A stretch of DNA of 64,000 nucleotides, taken from an uncultured Pelagibacteraceae bacterium (GTDB lineage: Bacteria > Pseudomonadota > Alphaproteobacteria > Pelagibacterales > Pelagibacteraceae). Shown piece after piece: positions 36,607-46,563 of the stretch. Position numbers and translations under genes: made by a program. The notes beneath the pieces are model-generated. The model ran no database searches. It worked only from the letters and a program-made list of their open reading frames with translations, and was not told where the DNA came from. The stretch spans positions 62,001-126,000 of the forward strand of contig CACKFA010000002.1 in assembly GCA_902599335.1 (NCBI GenBank), written 5' to 3'. Within the stretch, counting starts at the first letter, position 1. Every line of letters starts with the position of its first letter.

Positions 36607-37443
36607 ATGAAAAATATTGAAGTAAATAAAATTATAGACCCTATTCCAGCTTCTGACGGTGCTGGTGTTAAATTAAAAAGAAGTATTGGTGTTGAGCCAA
36701 ACTATTTTGATCCTTTTTTAATGCTAGATGAATTTGGATCAGAAAATAGTGAGGATTATATTGCAGGTTTTCCACCCCACCCTCATCGAGGCATTGAGAC
36801 GGTGACTTATATGTTAGCTGGGGATTTTGAGCATAAAGATAGCACTGGTGCTGAAGGCAGAATGACAGCGGGAGATGTTCAGTGGATGAAAACAGGAAGT
36901 GGAATTATTCATTCTGAAATGCCTGCTATGAAAGAAGGAAGACTACATGGTTTTCAATTATGGATTAACATGCCTGCTAAATTAAAAATGAGTAAACCTG
37001 AATACATTTACATTAATGCAGATAAAATGAGTGTTCATAATGACGATGATAAACAAGTAAAAGTAATAGCTGGGAAATATGAAAAAGCTGAAGGACCGGT
37101 AAAAGGTCATAACGTTGAACCAGTTTATTTTGATGTAGAATTAAATAAAGATAAAGAATTCAATTTTAAATTACCATCAACTCACAATACGTTTATATAT
37201 TTGATTAATGGTGAAATTGAAATTGGTAAAAATAAACATGAAAATGTTAAAGACAGTACTTTAATACTTTTAACTAAGGGTGAAGATCTAATAGTTAAAG
37301 CTAAATCAAATGCTAAATTCTTGGTAATTTCAGGCAAACCAATTAATGAGGAAATAGCTAGAGGCGGACCATTTGTGATGAACACTAAAGCAGAAATCTT
37401 GCAAGCAGTTCAAGATTATCATAATGGTACATTTGTAAAATAA
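36607..37443 (+). CDS. pirin-family protein
   Basis: Two-domain cupin of 278 residues. The N-terminal metal site is in FPPHPHRGIETVTYMLAGDFEHKDS (His residues) with GSGIIHSEMP further on; these are the pirin Fe ligands. The pirin start pattern is DGAGVKLKRSIG then FDPFLMLDEFG. Some bacterial pirins are quercetinases, others regulate metabolism; the role here is unknown. It lies 20 bases after the HAD gene and 3 bases before the quinone oxidoreductase. Confidence 0.92.
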   Translation: MKNIEVNKIIDPIPASDGAGVKLKRSIGVEPNYFDPFLMLDEFGSENSEDYIAGFPPHPHRGIETVTYMLAGDFEHKDSTGAEGRMTAGDVQWMKTGSGIIHSEMPAMKEGRLHGFQLWINMPAKLKMSKPEYIYINADKMSVHNDDDKQVKVIAGKYEKAEGPVKGHNVEPVYFDVELNKDKEFNFKLPSTHNTFIYLINGEIEIGKNKHENVKDSTLILLTKGEDLIVKAKSNAKFLVISGKPINEEIARGGPFVMNTKAEILQAVQDYHNGTFVK

Positions 37444-37446
37444 ATT

Positions 37447-38421
37447 ATGAAAGCTGTAGAAATCAATAAAACAGGTGGACCTGAAGTTTTAGAAGTAAAG
37501 GATATATCTTTAGATAAACCTGGTCCTGATCAAGTAACAATTGAACAAAAAGCAATTGGTCTTAACTACATTGATACTTACCATAGATCCGGTTTGTACC
37601 CATTAAAACTACCGATTGGTTTAGGTTTGGAAGGTGCTGGGGTTATTACTGATGTAGGTGAGAACGTAAAAGAATTTAAAGTTGGAGATAAAATTTCCTA
37701 CGCAGGTATTCCTTTAGGATCTTATTGTTCACACAGAAATTATCCAACTAAAAATTTAGTAAAAGTACCAGATGGTGTTGATTTTGAAATAGCAGCAACT
37801 TTGATGACAAAAGGATTAACAACTTTTTATCTTCTTCATAAAACTTATCCTGTTAAATCAGGAGAAACAATTTTATTCCACGCAGCTGCTGGAGGTGTTG
37901 GGCAGATTTTTGGGCAGTGGGCAAAAAGTTTAGGTTGTACTGTTATTGGTACAGTTGGATCAGATGAAAAAGTAAATATAGCTAAAGAAAATGGGTATGA
38001 TCACGTAATAAATTACAATAAAGAAGATTTTGCAAAAAAAGTTTTAGAGATTACTGATGGTAAGGGCGTCCCAGTTGTTTATGATGGTGTCGGTAAAGAT
38101 ACACTAGATGGATCTATTGAATGTTTAGCTATTAGAGGAATGATGGTTTCATTTGGAAATGCATCTGGACCCTTGTCAGATATTAATGTGCCAAAAGTTA
38201 TTCAGCCAAAAGGCTTGTATCTTGTAAGACCCTCTATGCAACAATACCTTTCAACAAGAGAAGAATTAGACCAAGCCTCAAAAACAATGTTTGAAAAAAT
38301 AAGTTCTGAAAAAGTAAAAATTAAAATTTTTAAAAAGTACAAACTAGAAGAGGTGGTTCAAGCTCATAAAGATCTTGAAGGAAGAAAAATTTTAGGACCA
38401 GCTGTAATAGTACCTAATTAA
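37447..38421 (+). CDS. NADPH:quinone oxidoreductase (MDR family, QorA-like)
   Basis: 324-residue medium-chain dehydrogenase without structural zinc. N-terminal GroES-like domain: GLNYIDTYHRSGLYPLKLP and GLEGAGVITDVGENV are QOR signatures. The Rossmann fold has HAAAGGVGQIFGQWAKSLG, followed by GTVGSDEKVNIAKENGYDHVINY, implying NADPH use. Reduces quinones or activated alkenes. The end overlaps the convergent DUF2721 gene by 8 bases. Confidence 0.93.
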   Translation: MKAVEINKTGGPEVLEVKDISLDKPGPDQVTIEQKAIGLNYIDTYHRSGLYPLKLPIGLGLEGAGVITDVGENVKEFKVGDKISYAGIPLGSYCSHRNYPTKNLVKVPDGVDFEIAATLMTKGLTTFYLLHKTYPVKSGETILFHAAAGGVGQIFGQWAKSLGCTVIGTVGSDEKVNIAKENGYDHVINYNKEDFAKKVLEITDGKGVPVVYDGVGKDTLDGSIECLAIRGMMVSFGNASGPLSDINVPKVIQPKGLYLVRPSMQQYLSTREELDQASKTMFEKISSEKVKIKIFKKYKLEEVVQAHKDLEGRKILGPAVIVPN

Positions 38422-38818
38422 CATCGACATCCATATCTGACATATGGAGCTTAAGTGCGTTAGTTGAAATTTGAATTTCTCTAATAAAAAAAATTATAGA
38501 TATAATCATCGATAAACAACAAGATCCAAAAATTACTCTTGCTAAAAAAACTTCATCTAAATAAAGAGCAAATACAGTTAACATGTTAAATAGAAATCCA
38601 AAAGCTGCGAAAAGTATAGTCCATCTTAAAAGAGTTATTCTGCCACTTAGATTTATAAATTGCTTTTTCCACTCAGGTGGAATGTGTTTTTCGTAAACAT
38701 GCTCGTCATGTAGCTGTCTAATTAAAATACTAAGAGAATGGAACCTGTTGCTATAAACTCCCATTAACAAAGGAATTGCTGGAAACATGAGTGCTGTGAC
38801 TGTGTAATCTATATTCAT
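38414..38818 (-). CDS. DUF2721-family membrane protein
   Basis: 134-residue protein with three hydrophobic helices (residues about 7-20, 67-90, 95-115), of unknown function. Family pattern: TALMFPAIPLLMGVYSNRFHSL at the N-terminus followed by the charged segment HEKHIPPEWKKQF-like region (actual text KHIPPEWKKQFI), then RITLLRWTILFAAFGFLFN. I start at the ATG at 38818, since a codon pair upstream adds little. It lies between convergent qor and divergent ubiA. Confidence 0.78.
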   Translation of the reverse strand: MNIDYTVTALMFPAIPLLMGVYSNRFHSLSILIRQLHDEHVYEKHIPPEWKKQFINLSGRITLLRWTILFAAFGFLFNMLTVFALYLDEVFLARVIFGSCCLSMIISIIFFIREIQISTNALKLHMSDMDVDVN

Positions 38819-38867
38819 ACGAATCAATTTGATTATGAATCTAGCCTTTGTTATTTACAAGTAAAAT

Positions 38868-39734
38868 ATGAACCAACTAAATCTTTTCATTGAATTAACT
38901 AGATTAAAAAAACCAATTGGGTTCATGCTTTTATTTTGGCCATGTATTTGGGGATTAACAATCACATATGACTTCAATTCAAATTTAATTAATTATTTTT
39001 TTTACGCATTACTTTTTTTAGCTGGTTCAATTTTAATGAGATCAGCTGGATGTATAGTTAATGATATAGTAGATAGAAACTTTGATAAAAAGGTAGAGAG
39101 AACAAAAAATAGACCAATTGCATCCGGCAAGGTATCTGTAAATCTAGCTATATTCTATAGTTGTGCATTATGTCTTTTAGCATTTTTAGTTTTAATTAAT
39201 TTTAATTATTATACAATTTTAATGGCACTAATTTCTATGCCATTAGCTTTTACTTACCCGTTAATGAAAAGAATTACTTATTGGCCTCAATTATTTCTAG
39301 GTATTACATTTAATTATGGTTTAATTTTAGCATGTATTTCCATTTCTAATGATATTTCATCAGTTATAATAATATTCTATTTGGGGGCCATATTTTGGAC
39401 ACTGGGATACGACACAATTTATGGATTTCAAGATATTAAAGATGATGAAATTATAGGAGTAAAGTCGACTTCAATAAAATTCAAAGATGATCCAAAAAAA
39501 TTTTTATTTTTATGCTACGCGATATTTTTAATTTCATTGATAATCGTTGGAGTACTTATGAATTTTAAAATTTACTTTTTTTTATCTCTTATAATTTCAT
39601 TTTTACAAATGATACACTTTCAAATTAGAACTTTAAAAATTTCTAATACAACAGATTGTTTAAAAAAATTTAAAAGTAATAATTTATTAGGTTTAATTAT
39701 ATATATTAATATTCTTGTAGGTAAATTGATTTAA
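38868..39734 (+). CDS. ubiA: 4-hydroxybenzoate polyprenyltransferase
   Basis: Attaches the polyprenyl tail to 4-hydroxybenzoate in ubiquinone synthesis. Membrane protein of 288 residues with about eight helices. First Asp-rich motif: NDIVDRNFDKKVERTKNRPI. Second: YDTIYGFQDIKDDEIIGVKS. The N-terminal RLKKPIGFMLLFWPCIWGL is the standard UbiA start. Ubiquinone links to the bc1 complex encoded at 2-5 kb. msbA starts one base after its stop. Confidence 0.95.
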   Translation: MNQLNLFIELTRLKKPIGFMLLFWPCIWGLTITYDFNSNLINYFFYALLFLAGSILMRSAGCIVNDIVDRNFDKKVERTKNRPIASGKVSVNLAIFYSCALCLLAFLVLINFNYYTILMALISMPLAFTYPLMKRITYWPQLFLGITFNYGLILACISISNDISSVIIIFYLGAIFWTLGYDTIYGFQDIKDDEIIGVKSTSIKFKDDPKKFLFLCYAIFLISLIIVGVLMNFKIYFFLSLIISFLQMIHFQIRTLKISNTTDCLKKFKSNNLLGLIIYINILVGKLI

Positions 39735-39735
39735 A

Positions 39736-41472
39736 ATGAGAAATTCAAATACTTTAAAAAGACTCTACAAGGATTATACAAGTAAATTTATTAGCAAAAT
39801 ATTTCTTGCTGCTTTTTTTTCCGTGCTAGTTGCTGCAAGCACCTCAGCAACAGCCTGGCTTTTAGATCCTGCTATAGAAAAAATTTTTTTAAATAAAGAT
39901 CAAACATTAATTTTAATAATACCAATTGCAATAATTTTAGCTTTTACCACAAAAGGACTCTCCCTATATTTTGCAAAAATTATAATGATCAAAGTAGCAG
40001 AAGAAGTAAAAAAAATTATTCAAACTGACATGCTTAAATCTTTCATCAAAGCAGATACAGAAATAATAGATAATAAACATTCTGGAAAATATATTTCTAA
40101 TATTAATTTTGATGTTAACCAAATTACCAGAATGTTGGCTGATGCTTTTTTAAGCATGTTTAAAGATGGTCTTACACTAATAGGATTGCTTTTTGTGATG
40201 TTTATACAAAATTGGAAATTGTCTCTAATAGCAATTGTAATGATACCGCTAGCTTCAGTGACAGCTAAAATTCTAGGAAAAAGAATGGGAAAAATTTCAA
40301 CACAAGCCCAAGAAAAATCTGGAGATTTAAATAGATATCTGATCGATCTATTTAAAAATCATAAAATTATAAAAATCTTTCAAAGAGAAAAGTTTGAAAG
40401 TGAAAGATCGGAAAAATTTGTCAATGAACTAAAAGAAAAATCAATAAAAATTGCTGCTGTGTATATAAGATCTACTCCAATTATGGAAATTCTGACGGGT
40501 ATTATGATTGCAGTTCTAATTTTTTATTCTGGTAAACTAATAATGAGTGGAGAATTAGCTATAAATAATTTTTTTTCTTTTCTTGCTGCAATGATGTTAG
40601 CATACCAGCCAGTTAAAACTTTAACAAAAGTAAATGTAGCAATTGGACAAGGTTTAGCAGCAGCAAATCGTATAATTCCAATAATTGATATAAAAAATGA
40701 AATAAATTTTAATGAAAATAATAAAAAATTAAATATTAAAGAAGGTACTATAATTTTTGATAAAATTAATTTTGTTTATAAATCAAATCCAGAAAATCGA
40801 GTACTACAAAATGTGTCATTAAAATTTATAGGTGGAAAAATGACTGCACTTGTTGGTCACAGTGGATCTGGTAAGTCAACATTATTAAATATGATCCCAA
40901 GAATTTATTCTCCATCAAATGGTAAAATTGAATTAGACGGACAAGATATTTCAACAATTAATTTAACATCATTAAGAGATCAAATATCAATAGTTGACCA
41001 GAATACTACTCTTTTTGATGACACTATTCTTAATAACATTAAATATGCAAATCCAACAGCTAATGATGAAGACGTTTATGAAGCAGCAAAATTATCAATG
41101 TGTAAAGATTTTATTGATAACTTGGAATATGGCTTTGAAACTATAATAGGTGAAAACGGTGTAAGATTATCTGGTGGAGAAAAGCAAAGGTTATCAATCG
41201 CAAGAGCTTTTTTGAAAAAAAGTAGAATTATATTATTAGATGAAGCAACTTCATCCTTGGACTCAGAAACTGAGGAAAAAATTCAAAAAGCTCTAAACGA
41301 ATTAACTTATAATAAAACTACTATTGTAATTGCTCACAGGTTATCAACAATTCTCAATTCTGATAATATCTACGTCGTTGATAAAGGTAAGATAATTGAT
41401 TACGGAAAACATAATGAGTTGTTAAATAAATCAGCTATTTATAAAAACTTTTATGAAAAACAGATAAAATAA
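39736..41472 (+). CDS. msbA: lipid A export ABC transporter, MsbA-like
   Basis: Half-transporter of 578 residues: N-terminal six-helix membrane domain (to about residue 320) and a C-terminal ATPase. Walker A GHSGSGKSTLLNM, Q-loop ISIVDQNTTLFDDTI, signature VRLSGGEKQRLSIARAFL, Walker B RIILLDEATSSLDSE, H-loop IVIAHRLSTI. The position immediately before waaA, lpxK and an lpxL-like gene supports lipid A/LPS-core flipping rather than drug export. Confidence 0.9.
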   Translation: MRNSNTLKRLYKDYTSKFISKIFLAAFFSVLVAASTSATAWLLDPAIEKIFLNKDQTLILIIPIAIILAFTTKGLSLYFAKIIMIKVAEEVKKIIQTDMLKSFIKADTEIIDNKHSGKYISNINFDVNQITRMLADAFLSMFKDGLTLIGLLFVMFIQNWKLSLIAIVMIPLASVTAKILGKRMGKISTQAQEKSGDLNRYLIDLFKNHKIIKIFQREKFESERSEKFVNELKEKSIKIAAVYIRSTPIMEILTGIMIAVLIFYSGKLIMSGELAINNFFSFLAAMMLAYQPVKTLTKVNVAIGQGLAAANRIIPIIDIKNEINFNENNKKLNIKEGTIIFDKINFVYKSNPENRVLQNVSLKFIGGKMTALVGHSGSGKSTLLNMIPRIYSPSNGKIELDGQDISTINLTSLRDQISIVDQNTTLFDDTILNNIKYANPTANDEDVYEAAKLSMCKDFIDNLEYGFETIIGENGVRLSGGEKQRLSIARAFLKKSRIILLDEATSSLDSETEEKIQKALNELTYNKTTIVIAHRLSTILNSDNIYVVDKGKIIDYGKHNELLNKSAIYKNFYEKQIK

Positions 41473-41474
41473 TC

Positions 41475-42719
41475 ATGTATTTTATTTATGGAATTATAAC
41501 TAATATAATTATTTTATTTTCACCCTTAATTTTTTTTTTTAGAATACTAAAACGTAAAGAAGATCCAAAAAGATTTCTCGAAAAATATTCCTCTTACTCA
41601 GTTAAAAATAGTTCAAAAATTATTTGGATACATGCTGCAAGCGTAGGGGAAATGATGAGTATTATTCCAATTTTGAAAAAATTAGAAAAAAACAAAAAAT
41701 TAGAAAAAATTATTCTTACAACAACCACAATTAGTTCTGCAAAAATTTTTAACAAGCTTAAAATTAAATTTAAAAAAACTTTTCATAAATATTATCCTTT
41801 GGACACAAACTATATATCTAAAAAATTTATTAAAAATTGGAAACCCAAATTAGCTATTTTTGTAGACTCTGAAATATGGCCAAATACATTGAAAAACCTA
41901 GAAAGCTCAAAAATTCCAATAATATTATTAAATGCTAGAATTACAAAAAAGAGTTTTAGAAGATGGAGTTTAATTTCAATTTTTGCAAAAAATGTATTTA
42001 GTAAAATCACATTAGCTTTACCTCAGAACTTAGAAACTAAAAGATATCTGAAAAAATTAGGAGTGAAAAAAATTAAGCTTGCAGGAAATTTAAAATACTA
42101 TGGTGACCGTAAATTTAGAAATTTAGAATCAAAAGCTTTTGAAAAAAAATTTAAAAATTTCAAAATATGGTGCGCGGCGAGTACACATGAAACTGAAGAA
42201 ATACTGATTGCAAATTTACATAAAAGATTAAAAAAAAAAATTAATAACTTGTTAACTATTATAATCCCTAGGCATATAAATCGCTCACATCAAATAATTA
42301 AAGATTTAGAAAAATTAAATTTAAATACAATCACTCACTCTTCAAATAATAGGTTAAAAAAAAATGATGATATTTATTTAGTTGATACTTATGGTGAATC
42401 ATCGAAATTTTTTAAATTAAGTAAAGTGTCCTTTGTTGGTGGATCAATTATTAAACATGGAGGACAAAACCCCCTCGAGCCTGCTAGATTGGGAAATTAT
42501 ATATTAAATGGTACAAATATTGATAATTTTAAGGAAATATATGCTTATTTAATTAAAAATAAATTATCCTCAACTATTACAAGCCGCTCTTTTAAAGAAA
42601 AAATAATAGAAAGAAAATTAGATTACAAAATGTCTAATAAAAATAAAGATAAAATATTTAAAATTGGAGATAAAGTCCTAAAACAAAATTTATTGTATAT
42701 TAATAAATTTATTAAATGA
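41475..42719 (+). CDS. waaA: Kdo transferase (3-deoxy-D-manno-octulosonic acid transferase)
   Basis: GT-B glycosyltransferase that adds Kdo to lipid A at the inner membrane. An N-terminal membrane anchor (ITNIIILFSPLIFFFRIL) precedes IIWIHAASVGEMMSIIPIL, containing the catalytic Glu motif of WaaA. FVDSEIWPNTLKNL, WCAASTHETEE and FVGGSIIKHGGQNPLEPA are the donor-site blocks. 414 residues. ATGA overlap with lpxK. Indicates a lipid A-Kdo outer membrane. Confidence 0.95.
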   Translation: MYFIYGIITNIIILFSPLIFFFRILKRKEDPKRFLEKYSSYSVKNSSKIIWIHAASVGEMMSIIPILKKLEKNKKLEKIILTTTTISSAKIFNKLKIKFKKTFHKYYPLDTNYISKKFIKNWKPKLAIFVDSEIWPNTLKNLESSKIPIILLNARITKKSFRRWSLISIFAKNVFSKITLALPQNLETKRYLKKLGVKKIKLAGNLKYYGDRKFRNLESKAFEKKFKNFKIWCAASTHETEEILIANLHKRLKKKINNLLTIIIPRHINRSHQIIKDLEKLNLNTITHSSNNRLKKNDDIYLVDTYGESSKFFKLSKVSFVGGSIIKHGGQNPLEPARLGNYILNGTNIDNFKEIYAYLIKNKLSSTITSRSFKEKIIERKLDYKMSNKNKDKIFKIGDKVLKQNLLYINKFIK

Positions 42720-43642
42720 AAATTATTAAACCAAAATTTTGGAGAAATTTAAATATTATTTCACTCTTACTGTATCCACTTTCTTTAATTACTTTTTTTG
42801 TTAATCAAATTAAAAAACAATCATTTAAAAAAGAATATTCTATCAAAACTATTTGCGTCGGAAATTTAAGTGTAGGTGGAACGGGTAAAACTTCTTTGGT
42901 AATTGAAATGCAAAAACAATTAAGTAAAAAAAATAGAAAAATTACCATCATAAAAAAAAAATATTCAAATCAATATGACGAAATTAGTTTAATTAAAAAA
43001 AAAGGTAAATTATTAGTTCATAAAGAAAGAAAAGTTGCTTTATCTATCGCACAAAAAAAAGGGTTTGATCTAGCAATCATGGACGATGGATTACAACAAA
43101 AAAACATTAAATATGATTTAAAAATTGCATGCTTCAACTCACAAGAAGGCTTTGGAAACGGATTATTATTACCCGCGGGACCTTTGAGAGAAAATCTGGA
43201 TGAATTAAAAAATTATGATTTAGCATTTATAAATGGAGAAAAAAAAAATATTCAACTAACTAAAAAATTAAAATCAATAAATAAAAATTTAAAAATTTTC
43301 GAAGGAAAATATCAACCAATTAATCTTAAAAAATTAAAAAATAAAAAAAACTATCTTATGTTTTGTGGCATTGGAAATCCTCAAGAATTTGAAAATACTC
43401 TAGAAAAATATAATTTTAGAATAAAAAAAAAAATTTTTTTTCCAGATCATTATAAAATATCTAAAAAAGAATTAATCAAAATTAAAAAATTAGCTAAAGC
43501 GAACAAGCTAAATATAATTACGACAGAAAAAGATTATTTCAGATTAGAAAATTATGAAAGAAATAGTATAAATTATTTACAGGTAAATTTAAAAATAAAA
43601 AAAATAAACCAATTTAAAAAATTTTTAAATTCTAAATTATGA
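42716..43642 (+). CDS. lpxK: tetraacyldisaccharide 4'-kinase
   Basis: Phosphorylates the lipid A disaccharide at the 4' position. The P-loop is in CVGNLSVGGTGKTSLVIEM, with IMDDGLQQKNIKYDL (the DDG-Q motif) and LLPAGPLREN typical of LpxK. The C-terminal FPDHYKISKKEL and ITTEKDYFRL are also conserved. 308 residues, with extreme Lys content that fits the local AT bias. ATGA-coupled on both sides to waaA and the acyltransferase. Confidence 0.95.
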   Translation: MKIIKPKFWRNLNIISLLLYPLSLITFFVNQIKKQSFKKEYSIKTICVGNLSVGGTGKTSLVIEMQKQLSKKNRKITIIKKKYSNQYDEISLIKKKGKLLVHKERKVALSIAQKKGFDLAIMDDGLQQKNIKYDLKIACFNSQEGFGNGLLLPAGPLRENLDELKNYDLAFINGEKKNIQLTKKLKSINKNLKIFEGKYQPINLKKLKNKKNYLMFCGIGNPQEFENTLEKYNFRIKKKIFFPDHYKISKKELIKIKKLAKANKLNIITTEKDYFRLENYERNSINYLQVNLKIKKINQFKKFLNSKL

Positions 43643-44499
43643 AAAAAATTAATCACATAATTCAATTTATAATAATTAAATTTATATTTATTATTTTTAA
43701 AATAATTGGATATAAAAATTCTTCAAATCTTGGTTATTTAATCGGTACTATTTTTGGTTCTCTATTTAGATCTAAAAAATCTATAATTAAAAATTTAAAG
43801 AAAGCTAATATTTATCAACAGGTTAATTTTGATAAAATTGCGAATAATGTTTTAGGAAATTATGGAAGAATTTTTGGAGAATACATTCATTTGAAAGATT
43901 TCAGAAATAATAAACTTAAAAATTATATCTCAATAGAAGGGCTCAATTACCTAAAAAGTATTAGAGAAAAAAAGAAAAAATTTGTATTTGTATCAGGTCA
44001 TTTTAATAATTTTGAATTAATGGCAATGCAAATTGAAAAAGCAGGTGTTGATCTTGCTGTTATATATAGACCGTTAAATAATATCTATCTAAATAAAACA
44101 ATGGAGGAAATTAGAATTAATGAAATATGTAAAAAACAAATTAAAAAAGGTAGAGCTGGAACTAGAGAAATTATAAAACATCTACTTAAAGGCACTTCTA
44201 TTGCAATTATGATTGATCAAAGAGTAAGAGAGGGTGAAAAGATCACATTTTTTGATAGTTTAGCTTCTACAACCACTATTCCTGCACAACTTGTAAAGAA
44301 GTACAATTGTGAATTGGTTCCAGTTTATATTGAAAGAAAAAAAAAATATTTTTTTAAAATGTACATTTCAAAACCAATTAAAATAAATAGAAATAAAAAT
44401 ATTCAGGAAATTACTTTAGTACTAAATAAAATTCTTGAAAAAATGATACTTAAAAATCCTGATCAATGGATTTGGACACACGATAGATGGAAAAATTAA
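43639..44499 (+). CDS. lipid A late acyltransferase (LpxL/HtrB-like)
   Basis: 286-residue membrane-associated acyltransferase of the LPLAT family. One N-terminal hydrophobic segment (FIIIKFIFIIFKIIGY) precedes the catalytic His motif VSGHFNNFELMAMQ. IAIMIDQRVREGEKITFFD and PVYIERKKKYFFKMYI follow, and the end reads NPDQWIWTHDRWK, a hallmark of the LpxL/LpxM family. It probably adds a secondary acyl chain to Kdo-lipid A, completing the msbA-waaA-lpxK cluster. Chain specificity is not predictable. Confidence 0.92.
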   Translation: MKKINHIIQFIIIKFIFIIFKIIGYKNSSNLGYLIGTIFGSLFRSKKSIIKNLKKANIYQQVNFDKIANNVLGNYGRIFGEYIHLKDFRNNKLKNYISIEGLNYLKSIREKKKKFVFVSGHFNNFELMAMQIEKAGVDLAVIYRPLNNIYLNKTMEEIRINEICKKQIKKGRAGTREIIKHLLKGTSIAIMIDQRVREGEKITFFDSLASTTTIPAQLVKKYNCELVPVYIERKKKYFFKMYISKPIKINRNKNIQEITLVLNKILEKMILKNPDQWIWTHDRWKN

Positions 44500-44519
44500 T
44501 ATTGAGTTTTATACTTTTT

Positions 44520-44708
44520 CTAAATCTTTCTCTTTTTTTTTGCAGCTTCAATATATGAGAAGTAAGGTTCTTGTGTTTCTACATTCCAATAATTAAGATT
44601 TTGTAAAAATATTTTTTTTTTTGAAACTGCACAAATTACATGATCTCCTTCTTCTAATATACTAAAGTTGTTTGGTAAATATTTTAATTTAGCTAATTTA
44701 TTTTTCAC
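44520..44708 (-). CDS. DUF2093-family small protein
   Basis: 62-residue cytosolic protein of unknown function found widely in alphaproteobacteria. The family pattern is visible as LKYLPNNFSILEEGDHVICAV, then KIFLQNLNYWNVETQEPYFS. I chose the GTG at 44708, since there is no ATG in frame; a TTG start at 44744 would overlap purD. It is convergent with the acyltransferase gene and divergent from purD with start codons 23 bases apart. Confidence 0.8.
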   Translation of the reverse strand: MKNKLAKLKYLPNNFSILEEGDHVICAVSKKKIFLQNLNYWNVETQEPYFSYIEAAKKKRKI

Positions 44709-44731
44709 AAATAGTATATATAAATAAATAA

Positions 44732-45997
44732 ATGAAAATTGCAATTATTGGAAGTGGTGGAAGAGAACACGCGTTAACATATTTAATATCTAAGTCAAAA
44801 AAAGCAAAAAAAATTTATTGTATTCCTGGGAATGCTGGAACCTCTGATGTTGCAGAAAATATCTCAATTGATTTTAATAATTTTCTAAAAATAAAAGATT
44901 TTTTACTCAAAGAAAAAGTTGATCTTGTAATTGTTGGACCAGAGGAACCATTGGTAAATGGCATCGTAGATTATCTTGAGAAGTTTAAATTAAAAGTATT
45001 CGGGCCAAATAAATTAGCTTCTCAATTAGAAGGATCAAAAATATTCACTAAAAATCTATGCAAAAGATATAATATTCCTACAGCAAAATTTGGTATTTTT
45101 AAAAACGAATTGGATGCAAAAAAATACTTAGATAATTCTAAATTTCCAATTGTAATTAAAGCAAATAATTTGGCTGCTGGAAAAGGTGTATATATTTGTA
45201 AATGTAAAGAGGAGTCTTACTTAGCTGTTGAAGAAATTTTCAAAGGGAAATTTGGCATAGCAGAAAATATTCTTATAGAAGAATTTCTTGATGGTGAAGA
45301 AATGAGTTACTTTATTATAAGTGATGGTGTAACAACAAAAAATTTTGGTACAGCCCAAGATCATAAAAGAGTTGGAGAGGGTGATAATGGTAAAAACACA
45401 GGTGGCATGGGTGCATATTCACCCTCAAGATTAATTAATGATGAACTTGAAAAAAAAATTTTAGATAAAATAATCAAACCAACAATTAAGGGGATTAATA
45501 ATTTGGGGACAATATACAAAGGATTTTTGTACGCTGGACTAATGATTAAAGAAAACGAACCATACCTAATTGAGTACAATGTAAGAATGGGAGATCCAGA
45601 ATGCCAAACTATTTTACCAATGTTGAATACAGATATTTTAGAAATATTATTGAATTGTGTAGATAAAAAACTTGATCAAACAAATATTCAATGGATTGGA
45701 AAAAGTAGTCTATGTGTCGTTTTATGTTCAAATGGTTATCCTGAAAAATATGAAAAAAATATTGAAATAAATAATTTAGATAAATTAATAATAGATAAAG
45801 ATAGCTATATATTTCATGCGGGAACTAATAAATATCAAGATAAAATTGTTGCAGTTGGAGGAAGGGTGTTGAATTTCGTATCAACATCTAACAATTTATC
45901 ATCAGCAAGAAAAAACATACATTTATATCTTGAAAAACTTAATTGGAAGAAAGGTTTCTATAGAAGGGATATTGCATTCAAAGTAATAGATAAATGA
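44732..45997 (+). CDS. purD: phosphoribosylamine-glycine ligase
   Basis: Second step of purine synthesis; ATP-grasp enzyme. N-terminal GSGGREHALTYLISKS, then GPEEPLVNGI, the ATP-grasp region IVIKANNLAAGKGVYIC, and the signature RVGEGDNGKNTGGMGAYSP. Metal-binding NVRMGDPECQTILP is intact. 421 residues, normal. Its stop overlaps the rsmD start (ATGA). Confidence 0.97.
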   Translation: MKIAIIGSGGREHALTYLISKSKKAKKIYCIPGNAGTSDVAENISIDFNNFLKIKDFLLKEKVDLVIVGPEEPLVNGIVDYLEKFKLKVFGPNKLASQLEGSKIFTKNLCKRYNIPTAKFGIFKNELDAKKYLDNSKFPIVIKANNLAAGKGVYICKCKEESYLAVEEIFKGKFGIAENILIEEFLDGEEMSYFIISDGVTTKNFGTAQDHKRVGEGDNGKNTGGMGAYSPSRLINDELEKKILDKIIKPTIKGINNLGTIYKGFLYAGLMIKENEPYLIEYNVRMGDPECQTILPMLNTDILEILLNCVDKKLDQTNIQWIGKSSLCVVLCSNGYPEKYEKNIEINNLDKLIIDKDSYIFHAGTNKYQDKIVAVGGRVLNFVSTSNNLSSARKNIHLYLEKLNWKKGFYRRDIAFKVIDK

Positions 45998-46563
45998 GAA
46001 TTATCGCAGGAAATTTTAGAGGAAAAAAAATTTTAAAACCTAAAGATGTTTTAACTAGACCTTTGAAAGATCTTACTAAAGAATCAATTTTTAATATAAT
46101 AAATCATTCTAATAATTTTTCAGTTGAAATAAAGGAATCGAAAATATTAGATTTATTTTCTGGTACAGGTTCATTTGGAATAGAATGTTTATCTAGGGAG
46201 GCAAAACATGTAACTTTTGTTGAAAATTACAATAAAATTTTACAAATTTTAAAAAAAAATCTTAATAATTTAAATTCATTAAAAAATTTTGATGTCTTAG
46301 AGATAGATGCATTTAAAATTTTTAATAATAAAAAACTAAATAAAAGTTTTGATATCATTTTTTTAGATCCACCATATAAAGAAAAAAAAATATTTGAACT
46401 AATTTATCTAATTTATGAGAATAGAATTCTTGATAAAAATGGAATAATCATAATACACAGACATAAAAAAGAAAAAAATTATTTTCCTAAAAAATTTAAT
46501 ATTTTAGTCGAAAAAAAATATGGTATATCAAAAATAATATTTGGAAATTTTTATTTAAATTAA
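45994..46563 (+). CDS. rsmD: 16S rRNA (guanine-966-N2)-methyltransferase
   Basis: 189-residue AdoMet methyltransferase acting on the small-subunit rRNA. N-terminal MRIIAGNFRGKKILKPKD and RPLKDLTKESIFNII are RsmD signatures. The AdoMet motif is ILDLFSGTGSFGIECLSREA, and the catalytic motif is FLDPPYKEKK. Coupled to purD. Its end overlaps the convergent pgi by 9 bases. Confidence 0.95.
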   Translation: MRIIAGNFRGKKILKPKDVLTRPLKDLTKESIFNIINHSNNFSVEIKESKILDLFSGTGSFGIECLSREAKHVTFVENYNKILQILKKNLNNLNSLKNFDVLEIDAFKIFNNKKLNKSFDIIFLDPPYKEKKIFELIYLIYENRILDKNGIIIIHRHKKEKNYFPKKFNILVEKKYGISKIIFGNFYLN